Source: a virus
DNA length: 52,067 nt
Virus record (IMG/VR): IMGVR_UViG_3300037245_001762
Location: 1 to 52,067 of that record
Reading direction: 5' to 3' (one strand)
Shown here: one piece after another, positions 33,275 to 42,106 of the stretch
How positions within the stretch are numbered: position 1 is the stretch's first letter
How the letters are laid out: every line of letters begins with the position of its first letter
The notes under the pieces: generated by a model
Databases searched by the model: none
The model's input: the letters and a program-made list of their open reading frames with translations, nothing else
What the model was told of the DNA's origin: nothing
Translations under genes and position numbers: made by a program

Positions 33275-33964
33275 TTAAAAAATGTTTTTGGATAGTATTT
33301 CTTGGTCTTCACTAAGGAAAGGTGTACCTCTTTTTGCCAACTGTTGTGGGTTAAATAACTGTGTGGTTGGACCTCTCAATCCTGCTCTGGTTGTAACTAT
33401 GAGAGTACCATATCCTTCTGAGAGTTGTTTTGCCTCTTTTCTGTTTGTGAGTTTTAAGAACTGTCTTGATATTCTTAAATTAAGTCGTCTGTCAAATATA
33501 CCACCATCTCTAAACAACTCCTTCATGATCAAATCCATTATCCCTTTAGCAATTAGAATTGGCCCTATAAACGGTACAAGTTTTAACGCAAATCTGGCTA
33601 TACCTGCTTGGCCACCTGTAACAAAACCTAACAAACCCCGTAGTTGTTTCATTTGCTCATCCGCTGTTTTTTGTGCTTTTTGGAGAGATGTCAGTTCTTT
33701 TTTCATCTTTTTAAATTGGTTCTCCTTTATTACAGCCTGTCTTGATGTTTTATCCTTTGGTTTTAGTTTTCCTTCTGGTTGACCACCAAATATACCACCC
33801 CTACGTTCTCCTTGGTCAGCTAGTGTAGGTATAGCTTGTTTGGATGTCTTGTCTTTGGCTTTTTTGTTTTCCTTATTTAATAATTTTAGTTCTTTTATGG
33901 ATTTTTGGACATCCTTACTCATTACGGTGTCCACCTCGATCGGAATTATTATTGGATCTGCCAT
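33275..33964 (-). CDS. Probable short tape-measure protein (229 aa)
   Basis: N-terminus 'MADPIIIPIEVDT' and a Lys-rich helical, partly disordered first half (coiled coil about 20-110) are followed by a hydrophobic helical segment (about 112-148, 'FALKLVPFIGPILIAKGI'), as in tape-measure proteins. It sits between the tail-tube/completion genes and the baseplate genes. At the usual 0.15 nm per residue it would set a tail of only about 35 nm. Confidence 0.55.
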   Translation of the reverse strand: MADPIIIPIEVDTVMSKDVQKSIKELKLLNKENKKAKDKTSKQAIPTLADQGERRGGIFGGQPEGKLKPKDKTSRQAVIKENQFKKMKKELTSLQKAQKTADEQMKQLRGLLGFVTGGQAGIARFALKLVPFIGPILIAKGIMDLIMKELFRDGGIFDRRLNLRISRQFLKLTNRKEAKQLSEGYGTLIVTTRAGLRGPTTQLFNPQQLAKRGTPFLSEDQEILSKNIF

Positions 33965-33977
33965 TATTTATCACCCA

Positions 33978-34457
33978 CTATAATTTTTCTATCTGCAACC
34001 AATTATTTGTCTCCTCCACTATACGTCTTTGTAACTGTTCTCTATTCTGTTCCCAACCTCTCTCCATAATTCTGTATCCATCTGTGCCTGGATGGTTTAC
34101 TTTCTTTCTATAAATAAACTCTCCTGAGATGTCTTTCCACTGTAGATAGTCCGAACCACCATTTATTTTTCCTTTTGCTTCTATTATGTGTGGGTCTGTA
34201 CCGTTCTCTAAAAACTCATGTAGTGGCTCACCATCGGCTCCCTCATAGTCCCACATTAGTTGTGTTTTCAAAAAATCAACCTTTTCTATGGTTATAGCAT
34301 TTTGTGCATTTTGACTAAGACCTACCTCTCTAGCTAACCTTCTTGTTGGTTCCAAAATAACTTGTTCAGACCAGTCTAAAAGATTTTCGTCTATGAATTG
34401 ATCAACACGTTTTTCCGCATTTTCCATACGGTTAATTGCATGTAAGAGATCTGTCAA
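33978..34457 (-). CDS. HK97 gp10-like tail completion protein (159 aa)
   Basis: N-terminal helix followed by 'LHEFLENGTDPHIIEAKGKI', 'FIYRKKVNHPGTDGYRIMERG', which matches the HK97 gp10-like pattern (Y-[LV]-E-x-G-T...H-x-I...V-x-H-P-G). Family members join head and tail tube. Overlaps the tail-tube gene end by 4 nt. Confidence 0.7.
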   Translation of the reverse strand: MTDLLHAINRMENAEKRVDQFIDENLLDWSEQVILEPTRRLAREVGLSQNAQNAITIEKVDFLKTQLMWDYEGADGEPLHEFLENGTDPHIIEAKGKINGGSDYLQWKDISGEFIYRKKVNHPGTDGYRIMERGWEQNREQLQRRIVEETNNWLQIEKL

Positions 34458-34903
34458 CTAATATCGGAAGCAGCATTAAAACTAGTTAGCCTAATCAATA
34501 AGTCATATTTTAAAGCACCTTCCGCCTCCCCTATTAATTCAAAGTTTTCCAACATTCCTAGCATCGTCCATGTCTGTGTTATACCTGCAAAGTCAACAGT
34601 TTTAATCTTCCATGTAATTATAGGTAATTGTAATGTGTTAGGATCTACAGTTGCAATTAATTGATATCCACCTGTGTCGGTTATCATATCCTCTGAGAAT
34701 AACAAAGTACCACTCAAAGTACCGTTAAGTGCACCTGTATAAGCAACAACACCTGCTGATGTGGTAGGTTCTATCAATACATTCTGTGAGGGATTTAAAT
34801 TCTTTGTCTGTAATTCTATATACTCTAAATCTGTTCCAGATGGTCTTATAAAGATCTTTGTTGCTCTAGTATTTACTAGTGTAGTAGCTGAACCGACACT
34901 CAT
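34454..34903 (-). CDS. Probable major tail tube protein (149 aa)
   Basis: Beta-rich with a Gly/Thr-rich hairpin (GALNGTLSGTLLFSED), consistent with a tail-tube fold; position between the tail terminator-like and tape-measure genes is the usual one. A strong promoter with a TTTAAATA box lies about 38 nt upstream of ATG 34903, as expected for an abundant virion protein. Confidence 0.6.
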   Translation of the reverse strand: MSVGSATTLVNTRATKIFIRPSGTDLEYIELQTKNLNPSQNVLIEPTTSAGVVAYTGALNGTLSGTLLFSEDMITDTGGYQLIATVDPNTLQLPIITWKIKTVDFAGITQTWTMLGMLENFELIGEAEGALKYDLLIRLTSFNAASDIS

Positions 34904-34992
34904 ATATATGTGTTGTTATTCTATTATTTAACTATTTAAATACGGTGTGCATTCAAACTATCTATAGAATCATATAATTTACACATATAAAT

Positions 34993-35154
34993 CTAGTTTT
35001 TTAATGGTCTTAGTTCTGTTGCAAAGTCAGTAATACTCTCATACACTTTTGCAGGTTTTATTGTACCATTTTTCATTTTTTGTGCAGTTTCAAAAATGTT
35101 TCTCATTTTTTCTTCTTTATTGGTTATCCAGTTTTTTGATGATTTACTTCCCAT
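34993..35154 (-). CDS. Small basic protein in tail module (53 aa)
   Basis: ATG 35154; helical, Lys-rich (SSKNWITNKEEKMRNIFE). Located between the tail-terminator-like and tail-tube genes. Not recognised; might be an assembly factor. Confidence 0.45.
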   Translation of the reverse strand: MGSKSSKNWITNKEEKMRNIFETAQKMKNGTIKPAKVYESITDFATELRPLKN

Positions 35155-35187
35155 AAAACAATAATGATTTACTAGTTTATAAACATT

Positions 35188-36069
35188 TTAGGAAGTAGTC
35201 AATGTTTTTGGTTCTAGTAGTTTACCCATAACTCTGAATATTGTATTACCGTTGGCTCTGTATATCTCCTTTACATTATCTACTGTGATTTTTAATGAAT
35301 TTTTGATGGTTATGGTGGTCGGTGTCTCGTCAGTTTTATCCGTATATATGAATGTTATAGTTGCCTTTTCACCATTGTCGTTAAGCAGGTTTAATTGATT
35401 TAGTTTGTCACCTGTAGTTCCTAGATCACTATCATCGACTCTTACATTTGTAATAAATGAACCCTCAAATCCACCGGAATATCTGTTTGGGTTAGGACTA
35501 ACTGTCGTGAATTCATCGAAGTCTCTATACCCTGACGTTATATCTGTATTAAATACCTTTGAATATTGGTAATCAAGTATTGGTGGACTGTCCACGTTTG
35601 ATTGACTAACATCAAAAACCAATATACCATCTGGTGTGGATGTTACACCAGTTATTTGTCTGGCTTTTATAGTTAACGTACTAATCACATATGGTCTTAA
35701 TTCATTATTTTGGTAATCTCTTGACCACTCTCTTTCGTTTATTGTAAGTTTATGTTCAAGTATAGGTGTATTTTCCAGAACCTCTAATATTTCCTTCTCT
35801 AAATTTTCCAATGTGGATATAGTATTTGTCTGACCTGTAGTGCTGCCACCACGAAGTCCTAAATATATCTTCACATCAAAACTTCGTACGAAATTAGTAT
35901 CCTCTTGTGTTGCTGTATTACCGGTTGGTGTTTCCAGTAATAACACACACGGGTATCTTATTCTGGATTGTGGTAGTTGAGTTTTGAAAAACCGTGTTGG
36001 TATAAGTGTAGATAAGGAATAAGTTCCAGCCTTCAGTGCATCAAGGATGGAATCCGTAGATATAGTCAT
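35188..36069 (-). CDS. Tail terminator / neck-like protein (293 aa)
   Basis: The N-terminal 130 residues ('ILDALKAGTYSLSTLIPTRFF', 'RYPCVLLLETPTGN', 'SFDVKIYLGLR', 'LTINEREWSRDY') follow the alpha/beta pattern of minor tail/tail-terminator proteins. The C-terminal half is a separate beta domain with unknown role. Position directly before the tail-tube gene fits a terminator. Own promoter upstream of ATG 36069. Confidence 0.5.
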   Translation of the reverse strand: MTISTDSILDALKAGTYSLSTLIPTRFFKTQLPQSRIRYPCVLLLETPTGNTATQEDTNFVRSFDVKIYLGLRGGSTTGQTNTISTLENLEKEILEVLENTPILEHKLTINEREWSRDYQNNELRPYVISTLTIKARQITGVTSTPDGILVFDVSQSNVDSPPILDYQYSKVFNTDITSGYRDFDEFTTVSPNPNRYSGGFEGSFITNVRVDDSDLGTTGDKLNQLNLLNDNGEKATITFIYTDKTDETPTTITIKNSLKITVDNVKEIYRANGNTIFRVMGKLLEPKTLTTS

Positions 36070-36095
36070 ATATATACCTTATGTGGAGGGTTTAT

Positions 36096-36449
36096 TTAAC
36101 TTTTAAATACACTGTGTATAATTGAATAATCTAGTAATGGTTTCATTACGATAACACACTCATCTATGATAGATTTATTATCTTTGTCACTAAATTGAAG
36201 GGATTTATCCAGAGGAATTAATTTCTTATGCCATATAAGTGGTTTTATTACTTTGTAAGATTCTTTATCCTCTTGTAATATTCCATCATTTAATGCTTTA
36301 ACTATAGAGGGACTTTTGGTTTCCCACACGGTGACCGTCCAGTAATAATATATTTGAGATAATTCTGTGTATTTTCTATTCCATCTTTTCAAGATGGGAG
36401 ACATTGATGGAGGAGGAGCTGCTTCTATCACGTTGTTTGTTATTTGCAT
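36096..36449 (-). CDS. Hypothetical protein (117 aa)
   Basis: Helical, Trp/Tyr-rich centre (KYTELSQIYYYWTVTVWETK). ATG 36449. Could be a connector between head and tail by position; no family recognised. Confidence 0.5.
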   Translation of the reverse strand: MQITNNVIEAAPPPSMSPILKRWNRKYTELSQIYYYWTVTVWETKSPSIVKALNDGILQEDKESYKVIKPLIWHKKLIPLDKSLQFSDKDNKSIIDECVIVMKPLLDYSIIHSVFKS

Positions 36450-36527
36450 TACTTCAGTGTTATATAGTGTCTAATATATATTTTATTATAACATATACTA
36501 GACCGAAAGATGTGTATAATAAAAAAA

Positions 36528-36686
36528 TTAATTTGGGATCTTAGGAATGAATTTTTTAAGAGTGTCACCTATTATACTACTACGGGACGTATTCTTTTTA
36601 ACTGTTTTTTGTAATATTACATAGTCATCCAGATCGTCCAATATGTCACCAGGTAGTGTAATTGATATCCTTTTAATCCTTGTCAA
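36528..36686 (-). CDS. Ribbon-helix-helix DNA-binding protein (52 aa)
   Basis: TTG 36686 overlaps the stop of the upstream gene. The N-terminal strand 'RIKRISITLPGDILDDLDDY' and a following helix pair ('SRSSIIGDTLKKFI') match the CopG/Arc ribbon-helix-helix fold. Likely a dimeric transcription regulator binding palindromic operators such as those found in this genome (inference). Confidence 0.7.
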   Translation of the reverse strand: MTRIKRISITLPGDILDDLDDYVILQKTVKKNTSRSSIIGDTLKKFIPKIPN

Positions 36687-37185
36687 CGGATATGCTCCTC
36701 TGTTTTAGGATGTGTGTCTGTACTTGTTCTAAGGTTTTTGCCCAAAAGTCCTTGTCATAGGGACACGTATATGGTTTTCTACCAACCAACCATAATAATT
36801 CTGTAGTCCCTTGTATGGTTGTATCATATAGTTTTTTGAACTTGTCTATGTTGATTTTTGTGGCTTCATATATGTATTGGTATTTATGGCCTTTTATAAC
36901 CTTTGTTTTTTCAACATGCCCATCCGCATAATTGGTTTTATACTCTAATGGTACACGTTCACCATATGTTGATGATTCCTCATCATTATCTACCTCCATT
37001 CTATATATAGGTTGTTCTACTAGACCCACCCATGTACCTTCACCGTCCATGTTTATGTCATCATATGAGTGTTTTCTTCTTACATATGCAAACAAATATT
37101 CTTTCTCTCCATGTCTGGTTCTTGTTATGGATTGTGCCCAATGGTCTTCCCATATAAAATTTTTGTCATTCTTTTTGACTGCCAT
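36673..37185 (-). CDS. Hypothetical protein (170 aa)
   Basis: An alpha/beta protein of mixed charge, rich in Tyr and Lys, with 'MDGEGTWVGLVEQPIYRMEV' and 'GHKYQYIYEA'. Coupled to the ribbon-helix-helix gene. Own promoter (CTTATATAG about 30 nt before ATG). Function not recognised. Confidence 0.55.
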   Translation of the reverse strand: MAVKKNDKNFIWEDHWAQSITRTRHGEKEYLFAYVRRKHSYDDINMDGEGTWVGLVEQPIYRMEVDNDEESSTYGERVPLEYKTNYADGHVEKTKVIKGHKYQYIYEATKINIDKFKKLYDTTIQGTTELLWLVGRKPYTCPYDKDFWAKTLEQVQTHILKQRSISVDKD

Positions 37186-37313
37186 ATAAATGTTACTATA
37201 ATAGTAATACTATATAAGTATTTAATAGGTATTATCATAGTGTTATCCGTGTATATATTTTTACAACTATCTAACACAGTAAGTTTATATTACAAACTAT
37301 ATGTGAAACAAAT

Positions 37314-37418
37314 ATGTTCCTTGAGATACTTATAGGCATGTTCGGTGCAGTGATTATATCTTCAATCATATGGCATGTGTTTCTCACCACACATTATTCA
37401 ACTAGTCCTAAAATCTAG
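37314..37418 (+). CDS. Small membrane peptide (34 aa)
   Basis: ATG 37314 with a consensus TTTATATTA box about 30 nt upstream. One hydrophobic helix (residues 2-26: FLEILIGMFGAVIISSIIWH) and a short polar tail. First gene of the plus-strand island. Membrane-associated role unknown. Confidence 0.5.
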   Translation: MFLEILIGMFGAVIISSIIWHVFLTTHYSTSPKI

Positions 37419-37487
37419 AGAAATCCAGAATCTAAAACACATTATCAATAATAACATTTATATTATATTGTATCACCCAAGTCTATT

Positions 37488-37778
37488 ATGGTAAATACCA
37501 ATGATGCGAAACAGCTTCGTAAGAATATCAATATTCGGGGAAAACTAGAGAATTTTTCTGAGATTAGATCAGTGAATCTAAAAGATGGTAGAACTATCAA
37601 TGTTAGGGATGTGAATCTTACAGACGAGGCTGGTTTTGTAAAACTAACTTTATGGGGTGACGACTGTGAGAAATTTAATGCCGGTGACGAAGTAGAATTG
37701 GCTAATGGTTATTCTAACGAGTTTAAAGGTACAATTTCACTAGCAAAGGGAAAGTTCGGCACTTTAGAAAAGGTATAA
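37488..37778 (+). CDS. OB-fold single-stranded DNA-binding protein (96 aa)
   Basis: The sequence 'INIRGKLENFSEIRSVNLKDGRTINVRDVNLTDEAGFVKLTLWGDDCEKF..GDEVELANGYSNEF.G.ISLAKG' has the five-strand OB-fold pattern of archaeal RPA/SSB-like proteins (R.V...dGr...V.d..L.D..G...l.lWgd......Gd.v.l..g....f.g...l..g). It would coat single-stranded DNA during replication; the short length means a single OB fold. Expressed from its own plus-strand promoter (ATTTATATTATAT). Confidence 0.8.
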   Translation: MVNTNDAKQLRKNINIRGKLENFSEIRSVNLKDGRTINVRDVNLTDEAGFVKLTLWGDDCEKFNAGDEVELANGYSNEFKGTISLAKGKFGTLEKV

Positions 37779-37869
37779 CCGACAACCTATTTTTTATATA
37801 TAAACATTGTTATTTTGTATATATAAACATTACGTATATAATATATAGTGATGTGATGTATAGTATAAT

Positions 37870-38064
37870 ATGAAAATAGAAATACAAGTAACTTTAGAAA
37901 AAGATGACGGGTATAGATTAACAGATGTTGAAGAGATGGTTTTTGATTTCTTAAACAAGGAATTTTACCTAACCAGTGAAAGAAATAATGAAAAAAGCTA
38001 TAAACAAATTTATCATAATCGTAAACGAAAAACTAAACAACGTGAGCCATGGGAATATATGTGA
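37870..38064 (+). CDS. Hypothetical protein (64 aa)
   Basis: ATG 37870; an acidic N-terminal and basic C-terminal half (HNRKRKTKQREPWEYM). Overlaps the start of the SWIM gene, indicating a plus-strand operon. No motif. Confidence 0.5.
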   Translation: MKIEIQVTLEKDDGYRLTDVEEMVFDFLNKEFYLTSERNNEKSYKQIYHNRKRKTKQREPWEYM

Positions 38065-38312
38065 TAAATAATATGAACCAAAACTTTCCTAGAATAGAAG
38101 AGGGGATTGCATTAGTTGAAGCTGGTAATGTCATTCTTATGAGACATCCTACATCTGTAGTACATTCCTTAGATGAGAAAAGAATATACCGTGTCAATTT
38201 CATTGATAAAACATGTGATTGCCAAGATATGCAATATAACCATGTTAAATACTGTAAACATCTATATGCCTCTATGATGAAGGCGGGAGTGTATTACATT
38301 AAAAGTAATTAG
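38049..38312 (+). CDS. SWIM zinc-finger mini-protein (87 aa)
   Basis: Contains the SWIM motif C-x-C-x(n)-C-x-H as CDCQDMQYNHVKYCKH at residues 57-72, preceded by a strand pair (RIYRVNFIDKT). SWIM fingers bind DNA or protein partners and occur in archaeal proteins linked to recombination. ATG 38049 overlaps the previous stop; the in-frame ATG 38073 is an alternative. Confidence 0.7.
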   Translation: MGIYVINNMNQNFPRIEEGIALVEAGNVILMRHPTSVVHSLDEKRIYRVNFIDKTCDCQDMQYNHVKYCKHLYASMMKAGVYYIKSN

Positions 38313-38367
38313 AACCACACCAGAAATTACATAAAGGTTTATATTATACTATGTCACATCTTGCATT

Positions 38368-38661
38368 ATGCAAGACGACTGGGTGGATAAATCATACAAG
38401 TCAAGGACACCAATTACCATTAATGATGGTGAAATACAAACACCGTTAAATAACTACACAGCACGTATAAATGAAGTATTTCCGGAATTAGTTGATATGC
38501 CAATAAAGAAGTTAAAATTTGCTGGAACTGACAAAGAATTATTAGAGCACCGCATTGAGAATTTTGATAAGGATACTCGTAAATTAAATGTGTTAGTAAA
38601 AGTACCAACTATTAGTGATGGTGATATTATATATATGTACTTTAATAAAAAATATTTCTGA
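38368..38661 (+). CDS. Orphan DUF2341-like domain protein (97 aa)
   Basis: 'SYKSRTPITINDGEIQ', 'KKLKFAGTDKELLEHRIENFDKDTRKLNVLVKVPTISDGDIIYMYFNKKYF' repeats the DUF2341 order seen in the LamG adhesin at 15.4-15.9 kb, but stands alone and without a signal peptide. Own TTTATATTA promoter about 30 nt upstream. Could be a small virion surface subunit or decoy; function unknown. Confidence 0.6.
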   Translation: MQDDWVDKSYKSRTPITINDGEIQTPLNNYTARINEVFPELVDMPIKKLKFAGTDKELLEHRIENFDKDTRKLNVLVKVPTISDGDIIYMYFNKKYF

Positions 38662-38755
38662 TTATAGAAACCTGATCTAACCACTCTTGTGGTATAAACA
38701 CATTATACCCGTGTATGAATTTGTTACTATTTAAATCAAAAAAAATAAAAAAAGG

Positions 38756-39934
38756 TTAGTTTGTTGCGAAATTCACTGGTGTTGATACACCGGTTAATTG
38801 GAATCCTGTTGAATAACTTTGTCCGAATCCACCTGTGTTGGCTTTTAATAGTGTTGCCAAGTGGTAGTCTATGATAAAGTATTCATCACTTCCTGTAATT
38901 TCGTTGTGTTTAGAACCTACCCTTTGAGGTCCTTGAAAGTAAACAATTGCTGGTTCGATTGCGACTGAGGTAACTACTGCGTTACCTTGTCCGAAACCAT
39001 TGTCCAAAACTTGACCAACTCCCGGAACACCTAACATATCTTTTGTACCAGGCTCATATTGGAATCCCGTTGCGGGTCCAGAACTTGCTACACCTCTTAT
39101 GTTGGTATTGCTTACGAATTTGGAATTTGTGAACAGTGTCATACCTATTCTATCTGCCTTTCCACCTGCACCTGCACCCTCTATCTGACTTACTGCTGTG
39201 AGTATATCGTCAAGCGGGTTGGTTGAAGAGTGGTCGGTATTTGCGTCAAAGGCTCCCCAATTACTAGCTGCTATACTTGGCAACAGTTTGGTTTGTTCAA
39301 TGACATCATAGGATGCTTGTTGTTCAATTTTGTTTCCTGCAACTTGAATGGAGTCTTGTAAAACGTTATGAACGTTTTTAAGTTGAGATTCTTCTGAAAT
39401 CTCGAACTGGAGTCCGTACTTGTTGGCAGTGAAACCTTCCCTTTTATATGGAAGTTGTTTCTGAGCTGGGAGTTGCAATTCACCGATACGTGTCATACCT
39501 GTGTATTTTGTAACGGAGTCTATCTCAATAACCAGATTTGGTACTGGGATCTCTCTTGCTACATTTTTACCAGCATATAGTCTGTCCAACTTGCCGAATA
39601 CTTCGCCAAATACATTGACAATGTCTACTGCGGCGTTAGTTGCACTGAATAATGCGGCTTGCTTTTGTGCCCCACCTTGTTGAATAGCGTGTATGTAGTC
39701 ATCGACCATTCCTGCAAAGTGTGAATCTAAATACACATCTTTTTGCTTTTCAGGTTTATCATCTCTAGCGAATCTCACATTTTGCATCTTTTGGTTAAGA
39801 TCCAAAATTGGTTGTGATTCTTCAAAGGTGTTTAAACCCGGTCGGCCGTATGTTTCATATACGATATTGTTGGCAGGGTTTCTCCAATACTGCATTTTTT
39901 CCCTAGTCTTGTCGTCTTTATATTCAATGTTCAT
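38756..39934 (-). CDS. Major capsid protein, HK97-fold (392 aa)
   Basis: Located right after scaffold and decoration genes. Sequence features suit an HK97-type shell protein: N-terminal helical arm, then 'LVIEIDSVTKYTGMTRIGEL' and 'YKREGFTANKYGLQFEISEE' (E-loop/P-domain start), a spine-like helix with 'DSIQVAGNKIEQQASYDVIEQ', and a beta-rich C-terminal A-domain ('AIVYFQGPQRVGS...DYHLATLLKANTGGFGQ'). Base composition is less AT-rich than its neighbours, as expected for a highly expressed gene. The start overlaps the decoration gene end by one base. Confidence 0.8.
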   Translation of the reverse strand: MNIEYKDDKTREKMQYWRNPANNIVYETYGRPGLNTFEESQPILDLNQKMQNVRFARDDKPEKQKDVYLDSHFAGMVDDYIHAIQQGGAQKQAALFSATNAAVDIVNVFGEVFGKLDRLYAGKNVAREIPVPNLVIEIDSVTKYTGMTRIGELQLPAQKQLPYKREGFTANKYGLQFEISEESQLKNVHNVLQDSIQVAGNKIEQQASYDVIEQTKLLPSIAASNWGAFDANTDHSSTNPLDDILTAVSQIEGAGAGGKADRIGMTLFTNSKFVSNTNIRGVASSGPATGFQYEPGTKDMLGVPGVGQVLDNGFGQGNAVVTSVAIEPAIVYFQGPQRVGSKHNEITGSDEYFIIDYHLATLLKANTGGFGQSYSTGFQLTGVSTPVNFATN

Positions 39935-40452
39935 TATGAGCTACCTACCCTGATTTCTATGATCTCTGTTGTAACTGCATCATTCACATTAAAGTCTCCT
40001 TCATCTGTGTATGTTTCATTGAACGGATCAGATGTTGCACGTGTTACATTACCACTTGGTTTTGCAAAGTATCTGCCTAAGATCAAAGATTCGTCATCAC
40101 CTGCTACCCATGGGGTAACTGTAGTGATTAGTAAATTTGTTCCAGCAGTTAATATTTTCACATATGAACCCTGTACAATGGTTGCACCGGCTACGACTGT
40201 GACAAATTCCCCTGCACCTACACAACCTACTCTAATATCACCTTGTGCACCTAGAGTATTATCAATAGGTTCGATAGCGACATATTTGGCATCATCTTCT
40301 GCGGTTACAGAGTTGATAAACCCTGAACCATCATTATTAATGACACTTCCTTGCAGAATTGCGGTTGCGGCTGCAACGTCAAAGAACTGTACATGTGGAT
40401 TTGATCTGGTTGTGACACCAGCTGGAATTGTTTCAAATAAATCTAATGACAA
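39934..40452 (-). CDS. Capsid decoration / head-stabilising protein (172 aa)
   Basis: Beta-rich, Gly/Val/Thr-rich sequence ('ATAILQGSVINNDGSGF', 'GAGEFVTVVAGATIVQGSYVKIL', 'ESLILGRYFAKPSG'), resembling lambda gpD/DUF2190-type decoration proteins in which such barrel-like repeats occur. Immediately upstream of the major capsid gene. Strong positional and compositional call; family not proven. Confidence 0.6.
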   Translation of the reverse strand: MSLDLFETIPAGVTTRSNPHVQFFDVAAATAILQGSVINNDGSGFINSVTAEDDAKYVAIEPIDNTLGAQGDIRVGCVGAGEFVTVVAGATIVQGSYVKILTAGTNLLITTVTPWVAGDDESLILGRYFAKPSGNVTRATSDPFNETYTDEGDFNVNDAVTTEIIEIRVGSS

Positions 40453-40455
40453 TTC

Positions 40456-41142
40456 CTATGTCCTCCAAGCCGGAACAATTACTTGTTTGGCTTTTCTTGT
40501 AAGGTATCCACCTTGACTTTCTGTAACTTTACGGTATGCGGTTTTCTGAACGTTTTGTTTTTCGACTACATCTTTAGCAAATTTAATTTTTGCTTCTAAT
40601 GCTCTATTAGAACCTTTAGAATTTGTTAGCTTTTCAACTTCTGCATTTCTTATACTTTCTGGGTATAATTCTGCGGCTGATTCTGCAATAGCAATTCTCT
40701 TTCTTGATTCTAATTCCTGTTCTAGGAATGCTAGTCTTGTTCTGTCTTTTCTTGCTTCTTTCTTAAAGTCTACTTCTTCATCATCATCATCTTGTTGGTC
40801 ACCTTGAGTTTCAGCTATTTTTGTTTTAGCATCTTTCTCTTTGTCATCATCATCGTCATCATCCTTTTTGTCATCGTCATCATCACCATCTATGGCTTGT
40901 TTGACTTTGGCAATTAAGGAGTCGACCTCTGGTATACGATCTCCCGCCATTTCGTGGGATTCCTCTGCCGGAGTGATTTCTTTAACCTCTTCAAGAAGTT
41001 CGACTGCTTCCTCTACTAATTCCATAACATCCTCTGGAGATCCATTGGATTCGTTATTGGGCATAATATCACCGGATTCTAGTCCTCTTGCGATTTTTTG
41101 AAGTTCTTCTATTTTTGCATTTAAAGTTTGCGTTTTTTTCAT
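40456..41142 (-). CDS. Prohead scaffold protein (228 aa)
   Basis: Very charged, helical, with a poly-acidic stretch of Asp and Lys at about 94-125 (DDDDDKKDDDDDDDKEKDAK) and no aromatic core, like scaffold proteins. Residues 135-215 form a long helix ('FLEQELESRKRIAIAESAAE'). Position between the protease and capsid genes is typical. It would be degraded by the protease at 42863-43825 during maturation (inference). Confidence 0.65.
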   Translation of the reverse strand: MKKTQTLNAKIEELQKIARGLESGDIMPNNESNGSPEDVMELVEEAVELLEEVKEITPAEESHEMAGDRIPEVDSLIAKVKQAIDGDDDDDKKDDDDDDDKEKDAKTKIAETQGDQQDDDDEEVDFKKEARKDRTRLAFLEQELESRKRIAIAESAAELYPESIRNAEVEKLTNSKGSNRALEAKIKFAKDVVEKQNVQKTAYRKVTESQGGYLTRKAKQVIVPAWRT

Positions 41143-41247
41143 GTTATTATATAAACGTTTCGATTAATAGTATTTAAAGTGTGAAGTGTGTAGTAATACT
41201 ATAATATTCAGTTATATCTAAGTAATTATTTTAACTGGTGTTTTTAA

Positions 41248-41871
41248 TCAGTAAGGGTTATTCTTCTTTTTAGTTTTTTTGTCATCAGGACTGTGTTTGG
41301 TGGCCTTTTTAATATGTTTACGTAAGGCTTTCTTGATATTGGCTTTTCTGATTTTGCCGTCCTTCTCGAACACATATCTCTCGTCATTATCCTTTGACAT
41401 TTCTTTTATGATTTCGGTGGTGGCAGTGTCATCTTTCTGTTTACTGGAATCAACTTTCATTTTATTTTGTAGTGTTTTATCCATGTAAGCTTGTGGGTCA
41501 TCCACACCTGCTTTCCTAAGTTTTGACAATAATACTAATTTGGTAAATTCTTCCTTCTGTCTAATGGTGTCTTCTACATTGAATTTTAATGTGTCTTTTT
41601 GTCGATCTATCATTTCATCAATTACCTCCAACTCTGGTTCTTCCACCTTTAATTCTTCCAAACCCTCCAATATGTCATTATTGACTATTAACCTCTCTTT
41701 GGATTCTTCCATGCTTAGTTGTAAGGTATTTAGTTGTAATTCTTGCAATGAATCTTCAGATATATTAGCTTTTCTCATTATTTGTTTTCTTTTTAGTGAA
41801 AATTTTTGTCTGGTATTAAGTTTTGCCTCTAATTTAATGGTGTCCATTAGAAGATTCTTTAGTTTATTCAA
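41248..41871 (-). CDS. Coiled-coil head-assembly protein (207 aa)
   Basis: Nearly all helical, with heptad-like Leu/Glu/Lys pattern (about 20-150), and basic C-terminus (KALRKHIKKATKHSPDDKK). TTG start at 41871 with a CTTTATAAAC box about 30 nt upstream. Possibly an additional scaffold or core protein; no sequence family recognised. Confidence 0.5.
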   Translation of the reverse strand: MNKLKNLLMDTIKLEAKLNTRQKFSLKRKQIMRKANISEDSLQELQLNTLQLSMEESKERLIVNNDILEGLEELKVEEPELEVIDEMIDRQKDTLKFNVEDTIRQKEEFTKLVLLSKLRKAGVDDPQAYMDKTLQNKMKVDSSKQKDDTATTEIIKEMSKDNDERYVFEKDGKIRKANIKKALRKHIKKATKHSPDDKKTKKKNNPY

Positions 41872-41947
41872 TGTTATATATACAATACTACTAGTTTATA
41901 AAGGATTATTTTACTATATTTTAAAAGTAAACAGTTAAACATGTAAG

Positions 41948-42106
41948 TTAGAGTTTTTTTATATTTTCATTCTTTTCAACGTCAAACATCTCCTCAGTTA
42001 TTCCGCTCCATTTCTCTAAATTATATTTGGCATCCTCCAACGAGATATTTTTTTCTTTCATTTGAAATTCAATCATTTTTTTAATTTCTTCCTGAAATTT
42101 AGTCAA
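41948..42106 (-). CDS. Small helical protein (52 aa)
   Basis: TTG 42106 overlaps the end of the ADP-ribosyltransferase-like frame by 8 nt. Highly charged helix ('FQEEIKKMIEFQMKEKNISL'), probably coupled to it. Confidence 0.45.
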   Translation of the reverse strand: MTKFQEEIKKMIEFQMKEKNISLEDAKYNLEKWSGITEEMFDVEKNENIKKL

